Positions 1 to 12,225 of a stretch of 64,000 nt of DNA are shown piece after piece. The translations under genes and the position numbers were made by a program. The notes under the pieces are model-generated. The model saw only the letters and a list, made by a program, of their open reading frames with translations. It was not told the DNA's origin and did not search any database. The stretch's first letter is position 1; every line of letters begins with the position of its first letter. The DNA comes from Pseudomonadota bacterium. GTDB taxonomy: Bacteria; Myxococcota_A; Polyangia; GCA-2747355. The stretch covers positions 124,001 to 188,000 of the forward strand of contig JADJDT010000005.1 of assembly GCA_016702545.1 (NCBI GenBank), in the 5' to 3' direction.

Positions 1-2990
1 ACGGTCGTACCATCGCCAACCTGCCCGTAGAGACCGCTGCCCCAGCACCACAGGCTGCCATCCGCACGCCGCGCGCATCCCGCGCTCCCCGCGACAAAGG
101 GAGCGGCGCCGGTGCCGAAGGTGGTGATCCGTACGGGACTCCTGCGCGTCGTCGTCGTCGTGCCATCGGCGAGGGCCCAATGGCCCCAGCACCACAGGCT
201 GCCGTCACCACGACGGGCACAGGCGTGCCGAGCGCCCGCCGAGAGCGCGGTGTAGGTGGCAGATGCAGTGCAGTCGCGCGCACAGCTCGCTTGGGTCTCG
301 GATCCCGTGCACTGCCCGTCGCCGCAGCTGGCTTGACGGCAATCGATCGGGCAACTGGCCTTCGTCTCACTGCGACTGCAGACGCCGTCGCCGCACTCGC
401 ACTGCAGACCGAGCACCCGTCGGGGTGTCTTGGACTGTACGTAGCCACCGTCGCCGAGTTGGCCCGCCGTATTGCTTCCCCAGCACAGGAGCTTGCCATC
501 GACCCGGCGCGCGCAGGTGGAGTAAGACCCAACGGCAATCGCCGCGGTCGACGTCCCCAGTGCGGTCACTCGCACGGGCGCGTAGCGCGTCGTTACCGTG
601 CCGTCACCGACTTGACCGGAGCTGTTGAAGCCCCAGCACCACAGACTGCCGTCCAACCGGCGCGCGCAGCCGTGGAATACGCCGGCCCCCACCTCGACGA
701 CACTGGTGCCGAGCGCCGTGATCGCCGTGGGAATCCCGCCGCTGCCCGCGCCAGCAGTCGCGCCATAGGAGTTCGTCCCCCACCCCCAGAGGCTGCCGTC
801 CACCCTGCGGGCGAAGGTGCCGTAGTTGCCAAGCGCAACGGCGGTCGCCGTGGTGCCAAGGGCCGTGACGGCAGTGGGGGTGGCTCGGTTTTCCACCGTG
901 CCGTCACCGAGCTGGCCGTCGCCGTTGTATCCCCAGCACCAAAGTGTCCCGTTGGCGAGACGCGCACAGGTCCGGGAGCCGGAGGCCGCAACGTCGACCA
1001 CCGAGGTCCCAAGGGCCGCGACCTGCAGGGGCACCGCGCTGCCGGTGGTGGTGCCGTTTCCGAGCTTGCCGTAGCTATTGTCTCCCCAACACCAGAGAGT
1101 GCCGTCTCCGCGCCGCGCGCAGGTATGGGAGTCTCCCACCACCACCTGCTCGACAGCCGATCCGTCGAGGCCGGCAACGCGCACCGGGTAAGCGCGCGAC
1201 ACCGCGACCCCGTCGCCCAGCTGCCCCTTGGTGCCGTCGCCCCAGCACCACAGGCTGCCATCGCTGCGCCGCACGCAAGCGTGACCACCGAGCGCAACGT
1301 CGATGGCGCCAGCGAAGCGCGGTCCGGCCGCGCTGGCGAGGACGGGGGTTGCGATCGCGCTGTCTGCGGGAGCGCCCCCCCAGCACCAGACAGTGGAGTC
1401 GGTGCGGATCACGCAGGCAGCATAATTCAAGCTCAGCGCAAACTTGCCGATGCAGCAGCTCTGCCCCGGCTCGCAGGTGGCGAAGGAGGGGCAGCGGCGC
1501 GGCGTGGTGTCGCCCAGGTTGAGGCCCAGTAGGGCCTGGTTGGCCGCGGTGCCGATCGGGAAGACGGAGGCACCGGCGACCGACTGAGGCGTCAGCTCTT
1601 GCAGGCCCCAGTCTGCCGCCCAGGGGCAGTTCTGCGTGTACCAGGGCGCGACCTTGAGGTCGATGGCGATGCCGTCGAGGGTGCCCTTGGAGGCCAGGTC
1701 GGGGTAGGTCTTGTAGCCCGCCTCGCCCTGGTTCAGCTCGTTGCTGCTGAAGCTCTGGCCGCCCGTGAGGTTGGCGCGGTTGTAGGGGCTGACGGCCACG
1801 CCGCTGCGGCTAGTCGCCGTCTTGAGCGCGACGGCGGCGAGGTAGTCGGCCTCCTTCTTGGTCTGCGTGCCGGCATGATAGTCGCGCGGGTTGAGGTTCC
1901 AGGCGTAGTCCAGGGCGTAGCCGGCCACCGGCGCGGTGCCCTGCTTGCTCTCGACGATCGAGGCCAGGTGGCTCTGCAGGAACTGGAAGTGCTTGTCCCA
2001 GACGTTGCCGCCCCAGCTCAGGCTGGAGAGGTAGACGGGGCGCGGGGAGTTGGTGCCCTCCTTGATGGCATAGCCGCTGACGCCGTCGGCGACGCGGCCC
2101 TTACCGCAGCGGTAGACGGCCTTGTTCTGCGCCTCGTCCCAGCTCTGGATGCAGAGGTAGCGGAAGTAGGTGGTGAAGGTGGGGATCTTGCCGCTCTGGT
2201 CGAGCGCCTGGACCTCGGGGCCGCTGACGGGGTGCAGCAGGAAGGGGCGGTAGGCCTTGTCGGCGCAGGCCAGGGCGATGCCGCTGAAGACCTCGTAGGT
2301 GACCGTCTGGTCGACGCCGCCGGCGGGGTTGAAGGCGCCGCTGGCGTCGAGGTCCTCGTCGATCGCCACGGTCAGGGGTGCGCACGCACTGTCGCAGGGC
2401 GGCTGGGCGCAGCAGGCCTGGTGGACGCGCTCGAACTGGCTCTTGAGCACCAGCCAGCGCGGCAGCACGACGTTGGCCGTCTTGCCGGCGACGGTGAGCG
2501 GGCCGAGGCGGGTGGCCGGGCAGAGCACCTCGGTCTGGCCGAAGGTGTATTTCGCGAGGTCGGTCAGCGTCGTCGAGGGGATACGCAGGTCGCCGACATT
2601 GAGCGCGTTCATCGCGTTCATCGCGTTCATCGCGTTCATCGCGTTCATCGCGTTCATCGCGTTCATCGCGTTCATCGCGTTCATCGCGTTCATCGCGTTC
2701 ATCGCGTTCATCGCGTTCATCGCGTTCATCGCGTTCATCGCGTTCATCGCGTTCATCGCGTTCATCGCGTTCATCGCGTTCATCGCGTTCATCGCGTTCA
2801 TCGCGTTCATCGCGTTCATCGCGTTGCTGCTGGCCGCCTGCCCCCGGACCGCCGGCGGCGGCGTCAGCGCGCTGTCGTCGGCCAGGCGCTCGCAGCCCAG
2901 CAGGGCCCCCAGCAGGGCCAACGCCCCCACGCGAACGACCGCCATGCCAGGACCCGAGAGCGCCACGCGAACCGGATGAAGCAGCGACAT
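1..2990 (-). CDS. RCC1-repeat Cys-rich lipoprotein with Asn-Ala-Met repeat (3' end outside window)
   Basis: The reading frame is open from an ATG at 2990 to the left edge (996 codons) without a stop, so the C-terminus is missing. The N-terminus is a lipoprotein signal with lipobox LLGC (Cys about residue 33), then a low-complexity linker with 24 copies of the tripeptide Ala-Met-Asn, then a Cys-containing domain of about 380 residues that I do not recognise. From about position 1460 leftward come nine RCC1-like repeats, each ending in a variant of LWCWG followed by a GQLGDG-type turn. Between repeats 7 and 8 lies a Cys-rich insert with two CGDGxC...E..ASC..DC motifs, common in myxobacterial surface proteins. 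An SD-like GAGGGG precedes the start. It is probably an outer-membrane or surface lipoprotein with a beta-propeller for protein binding. The propeller fold is inferred and the ligand is unknown. Confidence 0.82.
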   Translation of the reverse strand, partial: MSLLHPVRVALSGPGMAVVRVGALALLGALLGCERLADDSALTPPPAVRGQAASSNAMNAMNAMNAMNAMNAMNAMNAMNAMNAMNAMNAMNAMNAMNAMNAMNAMNAMNAMNAMNAMNAMNAMNAMNALNVGDLRIPSTTLTDLAKYTFGQTEVLCPATRLGPLTVAGKTANVVLPRWLVLKSQFERVHQACCAQPPCDSACAPLTVAIDEDLDASGAFNPAGGVDQTVTYEVFSGIALACADKAYRPFLLHPVSGPEVQALDQSGKIPTFTTYFRYLCIQSWDEAQNKAVYRCGKGRVADGVSGYAIKEGTNSPRPVYLSSLSWGGNVWDKHFQFLQSHLASIVESKQGTAPVAGYALDYAWNLNPRDYHAGTQTKKEADYLAAVALKTATSRSGVAVSPYNRANLTGGQSFSSNELNQGEAGYKTYPDLASKGTLDGIAIDLKVAPWYTQNCPWAADWGLQELTPQSVAGASVFPIGTAANQALLGLNLGDTTPRRCPSFATCEPGQSCCIGKFALSLNYAACVIRTDSTVWCWGGAPADSAIATPVLASAAGPRFAGAIDVALGGHACVRRSDGSLWCWGDGTKGQLGDGVAVSRAYPVRVAGLDGSAVEQVVVGDSHTCARRGDGTLWCWGDNSYGKLGNGTTTGSAVPLQVAALGTSVVDVAASGSRTCARLANGTLWCWGYNGDGQLGDGTVENRATPTAVTALGTTATAVALGNYGTFARRVDGSLWGWGTNSYGATAGAGSGGIPTAITALGTSVVEVGAGVFHGCARRLDGSLWCWGFNSSGQVGDGTVTTRYAPVRVTALGTSTAAIAVGSYSTCARRVDGKLLCWGSNTAGQLGDGGYVQSKTPRRVLGLQCECGDGVCSRSETKASCPIDCRQASCGDGQCTGSETQASCARDCTASATYTALSAGARHACARRGDGSLWCWGHWALADGTTTTTRRSPVRITTFGTGAAPFVAGSAGCARRADGSLWCWGSGLYGQVGDGTT
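2605..2820. repeat. 24 perfect tandem copies of a 9-bp unit (in-frame Ala-Met-Asn coding)
   Basis: The unit GCGTTCATC (plus strand) is repeated 24 times without a mismatch, plus a partial unit at the right end. Read on the minus strand it encodes Ala-Met-Asn in the frame of the RCC1 lipoprotein, so a change in copy number would lengthen or shorten a linker just after the lipid anchor without breaking the frame. Perfect identity at the nucleotide level implies recent expansion or ongoing homogenisation. Confidence 0.97.
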
Positions 2991-3030
2991 GGAGCACCCC
3001 TCTGCTTTATGGCCACTTCTATTTGTTACC

Positions 3031-3066
3031 GGGCGTGCCTTTTTTTCAAGACATAAAAAACACGCC
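3031..3066. promoter_or_regulatory. AT-rich inverted repeat between divergent genes
   Basis: GGCGTG (3032-3037) followed by a T-run faces an A-run and CACGCC (3061-3066), giving an imperfect hairpin with a two-base bulge. It is the most AT-rich spot in the first 5 kb and lies in the gap between the divergent RCC1 lipoprotein (start 2990) and aspS (start 3160). That makes a promoter or operator region more likely than a terminator. No confident -10/-35 pair was assigned. Confidence 0.3.
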
Positions 3067-3159
3067 GCGCTTGGCCCACCTACGCCCCACGCGTTGACGG
3101 GCCCGCGAGCAGCGGGCTATGAGGAGCCTGCCCCTTGACCACGCTCGCTGGAGGTTCTC

Positions 3160-4989
<1,830 letters not shown>

Positions 4990-5074
4990 GCCCCGCCGGA
5001 CCACGGGCGCCGCGCCCCCGCGCGCAAGCGGGCGCAGCGCCGGCGAGGGCTGTTATCATCGCTTGCGCGATCCG

Positions 5075-6773
<1,699 letters not shown>

Positions 6774-6819
6774 AACGCCGCGCCCGGTCGGGCCGCGCAG
6801 CAGATTTATGGACACCTCT

Positions 6820-7305
6820 TCAGTTCGGCTTGTCGAGCTCTAGGGCCTCGAGGTCGCTCGCCCACCACTTCTCGTCGGCGACGGGTGCGGGCACGTAGGT
6901 TGGGCTCTGCGCCAGATTCAGCACATCGAGGTAGTGGCAGTCGGCGTAGTAGCTGACCGCGTTCAGGCCGTCGCGGAACTGGCTATAGGTCAGCCCCTCG
7001 GTCGGGATCTCGACCGTCAACACCACGTCGCCGTCGCTGTCGACGCTGAACTTGGCCAGGTTGATGGTGTGATTGAGGCGCAGCAGATATTGGCAGAGGC
7101 GCTGCTCGCAAACGGCCGTGCCGGGCGCGTTGGCGAAGGGGCTGATGATGAAGTAGAGCCAGTTCTCGGTCAGGTGGACCATGATGTTGAAGTTGGCCGT
7201 CTTGCCGCGAAAGCCGGTGACCCAGGTCGCGGTCTCGCCGTCGAAGTCGCACTGCCAGCCATAACGCTCGAAGAAGTCGTGGATGGTCTGGACCGAGGCA
7301 ATCAT
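6820..7305 (-). CDS. YbjN-like (bacterial sensory transduction regulator family) protein
   Basis: A 161-residue soluble protein without signal or membrane segment. It begins with a short helix (TIHDFFERYGW) and an alternating strand pattern with a conserved-looking HLTENWLYFIISPFAN core, as in the YbjN family, whose fold resembles type III secretion chaperones. Family members are regulators or chaperones of poorly defined function. The ATG at 7305 is chosen over the TTG at 7320 because GGAAG lies ten bases before it. It is the last gene of a minus-strand series, 64 bases after the epimerase stop. The family assignment is from sequence pattern only. Confidence 0.65.
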   Translation of the reverse strand: MIASVQTIHDFFERYGWQCDFDGETATWVTGFRGKTANFNIMVHLTENWLYFIISPFANAPGTAVCEQRLCQYLLRLNHTINLAKFSVDSDGDVVLTVEIPTEGLTYSQFRDGLNAVSYYADCHYLDVLNLAQSPTYVPAPVADEKWWASDLEALELDKPN

Positions 7306-7369
7306 CCGGTCTGCTTCCAAGTCCGTGTTGCTCTCACCATGCCACGCCAGCGCCGTGCGGTCGAGGCTG

Positions 7370-8479
7370 CTAGCCCGACGCGGCCGGCGCCGTGGTCTCG
7401 GGCTTGACGCCGGTCGCCGTGCGCGGGCGCTCGATCAGGCCGCGGCGCACGAAGTCCTCGTAGGCCTCGCGGATCGCGTCGACGATATCGGTGGGCTCGT
7501 AGCCCAGCTCTTGCCGCGCCTTGCTGCAGTCGGCGTGGCGCTGCATCCGCAGGATGCGCACGGCCCCCGGCGTCAGGCGCTGCGGCGCGTGCGGCCGCAG
7601 GCGGGACAGCACGGGGGTCATCACCTCGGCGATCCCCGCCATCAGCGCGGGCGGCAGGCGCAGGCGCGGGCGGCGGCGCCCGGTCACCTGCTCGAACCAA
7701 CCCATCAGCTCGTCCATCGTGCAGAAGCGCGTGGCGATGATGTACTTCTGTCCGGCGCGTCCGCGCGCCATCGCCAGGACGTGGCCCTGCACGATGTCGC
7801 GCGCCGCGACGAACTCGAAGCCACCCGGGATGTACGCCGGCACGCGCCCGCGCGCGAAGTCGCACAGCACCTGCCCCATCCGCGACGGCTTGTGGTCGTG
7901 CGGGCCGAGGATCGCGCACGAGGTCGCCACCACCACGTCGAGCCCGTCGGCGAAGGCCTTCAGCACCTCGTGCTCGGCCAGCGCCTTCGACTGCTCATAG
8001 GGCAAGGGCCGCGCGAAGGGGAAGAAGGGCATCGTCTCGTTGGCCGGACGGCTCGGATCGTCCAGGTCGTAGCCGGTCGCGCTGAACGATCCCGTCACGA
8101 CCACCCGCGTCACCCGCGCCAGGCGCGCCGCTCGCAGCAGATTGCGCGTGCCGAGCACGTTGCTCTCGTAGATCTCGCGCGCGGCGGCCACGCCGCCGTA
8201 GACCGTCGAGAGGCTGGCCGCGCAGTGATAGACGTGCGAGCAGCCGCGGACGGCCAGCTCGGTCGCCTCGGGGTCGCGCAGGTCGCCGAAGCACCACTCG
8301 ACGTCGAGGCCCTGCAGCGCCGCGTTGTTGCTGTCGCGCCGCACCAGCGTCCGCACGCTGACACCGTCGGCCAGCAAGCGCCGCACCAGGTTCGCCCCCA
8401 GGTGCCCGGCGCCGCCGGTGACCAGCACCTTGCCCATCGCCGTCGCCGTCGCCGCCGGAACGCGCTCCTGCTCGACCAT
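7370..8479 (-). CDS. NAD(P)-dependent epimerase/dehydratase, extended SDR
   Basis: About 369 residues with the N-terminal Rossmann motif VLVTGGAGHLG, an acidic DLRD position, and the catalytic YEQSK (YxxxK) near residue 165. It resembles HpnA-like and dihydroflavonol-reductase-like extended SDRs acting on sugar or isoprenoid substrates. The substrate cannot be read from sequence. The ATG at 8479 is preferred to the TTG at 8497 because GAGGTGAGG precedes it at proper spacing. It lies 94 bases downstream of ygfZ on the same strand, so co-transcription is plausible. A C-terminal tail of about 15 residues rich in Thr and Ala is probably disordered. Confidence 0.82.
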   Translation of the reverse strand: MVEQERVPAATATAMGKVLVTGGAGHLGANLVRRLLADGVSVRTLVRRDSNNAALQGLDVEWCFGDLRDPEATELAVRGCSHVYHCAASLSTVYGGVAAAREIYESNVLGTRNLLRAARLARVTRVVVTGSFSATGYDLDDPSRPANETMPFFPFARPLPYEQSKALAEHEVLKAFADGLDVVVATSCAILGPHDHKPSRMGQVLCDFARGRVPAYIPGGFEFVAARDIVQGHVLAMARGRAGQKYIIATRFCTMDELMGWFEQVTGRRRPRLRLPPALMAGIAEVMTPVLSRLRPHAPQRLTPGAVRILRMQRHADCSKARQELGYEPTDIVDAIREAYEDFVRRGLIERPRTATGVKPETTAPAASG

Positions 8480-8573
8480 CACAACCTCACCTCTCAAGCT
8501 GCTCGTCGCTTACCACCGCCGGCGCCGCGCTGTCCACCGCCGGCCAAGCCAGGGGGGGGCCGCGGACGAGGCC

Positions 8574-9632
8574 CTACGCCGCGTAGCGCGGGCCCGTGCG
8601 CGGGATCAGCAGGCCTGGCGCCCGAGGGAGGGTGACGACCTCGGCCAGGCCGCCGCCGGCGAGCGCCAGGGGCCCCGGGGTCTCGAGTGCTCGGCGGTGG
8701 ACGTAGCCCAGCGCAACGACCTCCTCGCGGGCAGGCGAGAAGGCCGCCGAGGTGATACGTCCGGCCTCGGTCATCGCCGGATGGGCCAGCCCTTCGCCTG
8801 CCGCGGGCACGCGCGTGCCCGTCACGCGCAAGGGCAGCAGCCGCCAGTTGACCTGCCCGCGGCTGTGGACGCGGCAGACCGGCTCCTGCCCGGGATAGCA
8901 GCCCTTGTCGAAGCTGACGGCCCCGAGTTGGCCGGCCTCGAGCAGCATCGTCGCCTCATCGACCTCGAGACCCATCCGCGGCGTGCCCGCCTCGAGGCGC
9001 GCGACCTCGAGCGCCGCCGGCTGCACGGCGGTCGCCTGCGCGCGCAGCAGCAGCGCCTCCAGCGCGGCCCGCGCGGCCGAATCCACGGCGCCACCGAGGA
9101 GCACACCGGTGGTCCCGAGCTCGTCGTCGCCCAGCGCGAGCCAGCCAGCGCCCGCCGCGGCGAGCCTCGTGTGGGCGTAGGGCTCGAGCCCGCCCATGGG
9201 ACCGAGCGCGGCGCAGTCGCGCAACCGCGGACCGTAGAGCCCCACCACCTCCCACGCCGGGGCGCCGAGGCTGACGGCGTGGCCGATGCTGTAACGCTCG
9301 AGCAGCGCCGCCACCGTCGGCACCCGCGCGCGGTCCAGCACGCAGTCCAGCGCGTCGTCGCCGTGCACGAGCACGCGCAGCAGCGACACGACCTGGGCCT
9401 TGGGTGTCAGCAGCGCCGCGGGCACGGCCGCGCCCGGGGGGACCGCGCGTAGGTCGGCCGTGACCAGGCGCTGGAGGAAGGCGCGCGCGCCGGGCCCACG
9501 GACCTCGACGACGCCGAGGTCGTCGCGGGGGCAGAAGACCAGCGCCTGCCGCAACGCTGCGAGCTGCTCGTGGAGCGACGCGCTCGGCTCCGCGCCGCCG
9601 TCGGCGAGGCTCTCCGCGTCGCACGCCTTCAT
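8574..9632 (-). CDS. ygfZ: YgfZ/GcvT-like folate-binding protein
   Basis: The 352-residue protein matches YgfZ, a tetrahydrofolate-binding protein that supports Fe-S cluster assembly or repair in the cytoplasm. The diagnostic motif DKGCYPGQE (KGCYxGQE, with the functional Cys) is present at about two-thirds of the length, and the N-terminal half has the GcvT-like pattern FLQRLVTADLRAVPPG. The ATG at 9632 follows the stop of the small upstream gene by one base, indicating translational coupling. The assignment is strong because of the signature motif. Confidence 0.92.
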   Translation of the reverse strand: MKACDAESLADGGAEPSASLHEQLAALRQALVFCPRDDLGVVEVRGPGARAFLQRLVTADLRAVPPGAAVPAALLTPKAQVVSLLRVLVHGDDALDCVLDRARVPTVAALLERYSIGHAVSLGAPAWEVVGLYGPRLRDCAALGPMGGLEPYAHTRLAAAGAGWLALGDDELGTTGVLLGGAVDSAARAALEALLLRAQATAVQPAALEVARLEAGTPRMGLEVDEATMLLEAGQLGAVSFDKGCYPGQEPVCRVHSRGQVNWRLLPLRVTGTRVPAAGEGLAHPAMTEAGRITSAAFSPAREEVVALGYVHRRALETPGPLALAGGGLAEVVTLPRAPGLLIPRTGPRYAA

Positions 9633-9633
9633 C

Positions 9634-9852
9634 TCAGCCTCGCCGCACGAGCTGCTCGAGCTTCGGGCGCTCGTGGAAGAGCGCCGTCCGCAGCGCCACC
9701 AACCGCGCGAGCTGCTCGCGATCGAAGGGCTGCTGCTGGCGCAGGAGGCCCTCCAGCTCGGCCCGCTGCGCCTCGAACTCCGCGCGGCTCAGCCGCACCA
9801 TCCCCCCGCGACCGAAGTACTCGAAGAGCTCAAGGTACTCACGAAAGTCCAT
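9634..9852 (-). CDS. Small hypothetical protein coupled to ygfZ
   Basis: A 72-residue protein from the ATG at 9852 (MDFREYLELFEYFG...). It is helical and charged with no signal or membrane segment. The stop overlaps the ygfZ start region by a one-base gap, so the two are translated together and may share a role. No clear SD is visible; a TTG at 9894 could extend it by 14 residues. I do not recognise the family. Confidence 0.55.
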   Translation of the reverse strand: MDFREYLELFEYFGRGGMVRLSRAEFEAQRAELEGLLRQQQPFDREQLARLVALRTALFHERPKLEQLVRRG

Positions 9853-10057
9853 CGACACGGCGGGCGTTCTAGCAGCCGCCCCAGCCTCGGGCAAGCCAGC
9901 ACCTCTTCTTCCATTCCCCGGGGTCCTCGGGTCCTAGGGCCGGGCCGCCCGAAGGCCAGCCTGCGGGTTGACCCTGCTGCGAAACGCGTGGTAGTTGCCC
10001 TCGGGTCTGTGGGAGAGGCCCCAGGGAATCAATCGCTCGACAGGAGATCGGTCCAAG

Positions 10058-11221
10058 ATGAACCGCTCGTTCAAAGCCATCCGACTCAACGCCATGGTCT
10101 TCGTCGCGATGGCCGCGCTGCTGGGCTGCGAAACCGACGTCGATCTCGGCGCTCGGCCGCAGTTCTGGAACGGCTCCAACAACCTGACGCTCTTGGTGTT
10201 CGATGGCCAGACGGGCGCGGGCGTGGCCGACGCCAAGGTGACGATCCAGATCGGCCCCACGGTGCTCAGCGCGACCCGCACCGATAACGTCTATGTGATC
10301 CCGCAGATCCCGAACGGCACCTTCCCGGTCTTCATCCAGTCGACCGGCTATCTGCCCTACGTCGCCACGCAGAACTTCTCGGGCAACACCAACATCGCCG
10401 GCGCCACCCCCACGCTGTCGTATTTCACGTACACGGCCGTGCTCTTCCCCGTGCGCGGCGTCGATCGCGACATCACGATCCGCGCCTACGATGGTGAGAA
10501 GGGCGAGCCGGTGGCGTCGGCCCAGGTGGTGGCGCAGATCGACGTCAACCAGGCGATCCAGAGCCTGGTGCGCCCCGGCAGCTCGCCGCTCCCCGGCGCG
10601 CTGGGTTTTCTGCCGCGCACGATCGTCACCAACATGACGAACGGGGTGGCCGTGATTCCGAAGGACCAGCTGGTCTTCGGCGCGCTCTACGACATCTCGG
10701 TGATCGCGGCTCGCAACAGCGCCAGCGAGTACCTCGAGCCCAAGGTGATCCAGGATCTCAAGGCTGGTGATCACTTCCCGACGGTGGTCGTCTTCATGGG
10801 TCCCCCGGCGCAAGCGCCGGTCGCCCTCAAGACCAACAACGAGGACGGCGGCACACAGCCGAACCTCGTCGTCACCTTCCCCTACCCGATCGAGGTCTGC
10901 AGCGACTCGGACAGCCACGATTGGCGCAACGTGACGCCGACGCCGATCGACACCGACGATGACCGGAGCTTCGCCGCTCCGGACCCCAAGAGCCCCGTCA
11001 CTGTGGCCCGCTCCGAGAGCGACACCGTACTCACGCTGAGCTACCAAGTCGACCCGGCGCCACCGACCCTCGACGACCCGGACGACAACCTTTCGGTCCA
11101 GTTCACGGGTCTGAAGGTCCGGGTGGTGGGGGGATCGACCTGCACCGACCTCGGTAGCGTCAAGGTGCGTGGCGACGCCGCCGTCGCGACGACGATCGTC
11201 GTACGGAAGGGCAAGAAGTAG
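10058..11221 (+). CDS. Secreted lipoprotein with carboxypeptidase-regulatory-like domains
   Basis: 387 residues starting at an ATG preceded by AGGAG. A lipoprotein signal (hydrophobic core to lipobox ALLGC, Cys about residue 24) leads into two beta-rich segments that look like carboxypeptidase regulatory-like/Ig folds (LLVFDGQTGAGVADAKVTI and TIRAYDGEKGEPVASAQVV). The C-terminal third is acidic with Asp-rich turns. No enzymatic motif is visible. It is followed 49 bases later by a beta-barrel gene, so it may act with it at the outer membrane. Confidence 0.72.
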   Translation: MNRSFKAIRLNAMVFVAMAALLGCETDVDLGARPQFWNGSNNLTLLVFDGQTGAGVADAKVTIQIGPTVLSATRTDNVYVIPQIPNGTFPVFIQSTGYLPYVATQNFSGNTNIAGATPTLSYFTYTAVLFPVRGVDRDITIRAYDGEKGEPVASAQVVAQIDVNQAIQSLVRPGSSPLPGALGFLPRTIVTNMTNGVAVIPKDQLVFGALYDISVIAARNSASEYLEPKVIQDLKAGDHFPTVVVFMGPPAQAPVALKTNNEDGGTQPNLVVTFPYPIEVCSDSDSHDWRNVTPTPIDTDDDRSFAAPDPKSPVTVARSESDTVLTLSYQVDPAPPTLDDPDDNLSVQFTGLKVRVVGGSTCTDLGSVKVRGDAAVATTIVVRKGKK

Positions 11222-11270
11222 CGCAGCGACAAGTAGCCGCGGCAACGCGACCCGCTGGAGAGCACCAATC

Positions 11271-12151
11271 ATGCGTAACGTAGCCATTGCCGCGTGGGTG
11301 GCCCTCGCGCTGACGATTCCCGCCGCGCGAGCCGAGGCCCAACCCCACGACCCCCCCCCCCGGACGAGGTGCGCGCCCTGCAGGCGCCACCGCCCGCCCC
11401 CGTCGTGGCGCCGCCCGCGCCGACACCCCCACCCCGCCCCGCCGCGCCACCGGCGGGGGACCTGAAGAGCGCCCGCGAAGAGGGCTGGAACTCGCCCTGG
11501 GGCCTGCTGCTCAGCCTCAACAACATCTTCCAGAGCGGGAGCGTGCTGACGACCTTCCAGGGCATGGGTGCAGCGGCGTTCTACGCGATCAACCCCGCTC
11601 TGATGCTGCGCTTCGGTCTCTCGGTTTCGCGCAGCGAGAACCCGCCGACGATCACGGAGAGCATCCGCGAGACCGCCGGCGAGAAGATCACGACCTACTC
11701 CTTCAGCACCCCGAGCAACACCAGCAACTTCGGGCTGGGCGCCCGGGCCGACGCCATCTGGCGACTCAGCCGCAAGGTCCTCGCACCCTATCTGGGCACG
11801 GGGCTCTTCACCACCACCTCCCACTCGCGGCAGACGGCAGACGACGAGGTCTCCGTGGTCGATCAGGTGACCCGCCTGCGATCGCGCTCCACGAACGTCT
11901 CCCTCGGCGCACGAGGCCTCGGGGGCGCCGAATGGCGGATCCATCCCAACTTCGCGATCTTCGCTGAGTACGAGCTTGCGCTCTCGTTCTTCAGCTGGAA
12001 CACCTCTTCCTCCAGCAGCACCGTCGAGAACGCCGCCAACGGCGCGCGCACGGTGACGCACACCGCCACCAACTCGAGTCGCACCAGCTGGCTGACCGGC
12101 AGCAACACCCTGGCCCAGGGCGCCTCGCTCGGACTGATCGTACTCTTCTGA
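11271..12151 (+). CDS. Outer-membrane beta-barrel protein, frameshifted at a C11 tract
   Basis: The ATG at 11271 opens a clean Sec signal peptide (MRNVAIAAWVALALTIPAARA then AEAQ). The frame breaks at a run of 11 C (11351-11361) and continues in the next frame as a Pro-rich linker and a barrel of about 200 residues with alternating hydrophobic strands (AAFYAINPALMLRFGLSVS, FGLGARADAIWRLS, SLGLIVLF). Twelve C would restore one open frame of about 293 residues. The C-terminal ...GLIVLF is typical of an outer-membrane barrel strand ending in Phe. The tract may be a phase-variation switch or an assembly miscount. Confidence 0.75.
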
Positions 12152-12172
12152 CGCGGGGATAACGCGGCCCGC

Positions 12173-12192
12173 GGGGGGGGGGGGGGGGGGGG
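12173..12192. repeat. G20 homopolymer upstream of an envelope gene
   Basis: Twenty consecutive G form the only homopolymer this long in the window. The run ends 33 bases before the ATG at 12226, where it could alter promoter spacing or 5' mRNA structure if its length varies. Long G tracts are also prone to miscounting in sequencing, so the exact length is uncertain. Confidence 0.85.
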
Positions 12193-12225
12193 CGACCCAG
12201 CTCAGCTTCTTTCTCGGAGGCAGCG

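Noticed and set aside
2605..2820. Tandem repeat considered as a CRISPR array
   Set aside because: Units are 9 bp with no spacers and lie inside an open reading frame.
2101..2997. Minus-strand frame with Asp-Glu-Arg repeats
   Set aside because: It is the alternative frame of the same repeat; the frame with lipobox and RCC1 motifs is the real one.
3031..3066. Hairpin with T-run as an intrinsic terminator
   Set aside because: It lies between divergent gene starts, where no transcript should end; kept only as a regulatory region.
9869..12061. A 730-codon minus-strand frame
   Set aside because: Antisense to a lipoprotein and barrel gene with signal peptides and SD sites; composition Arg/Gly-rich.
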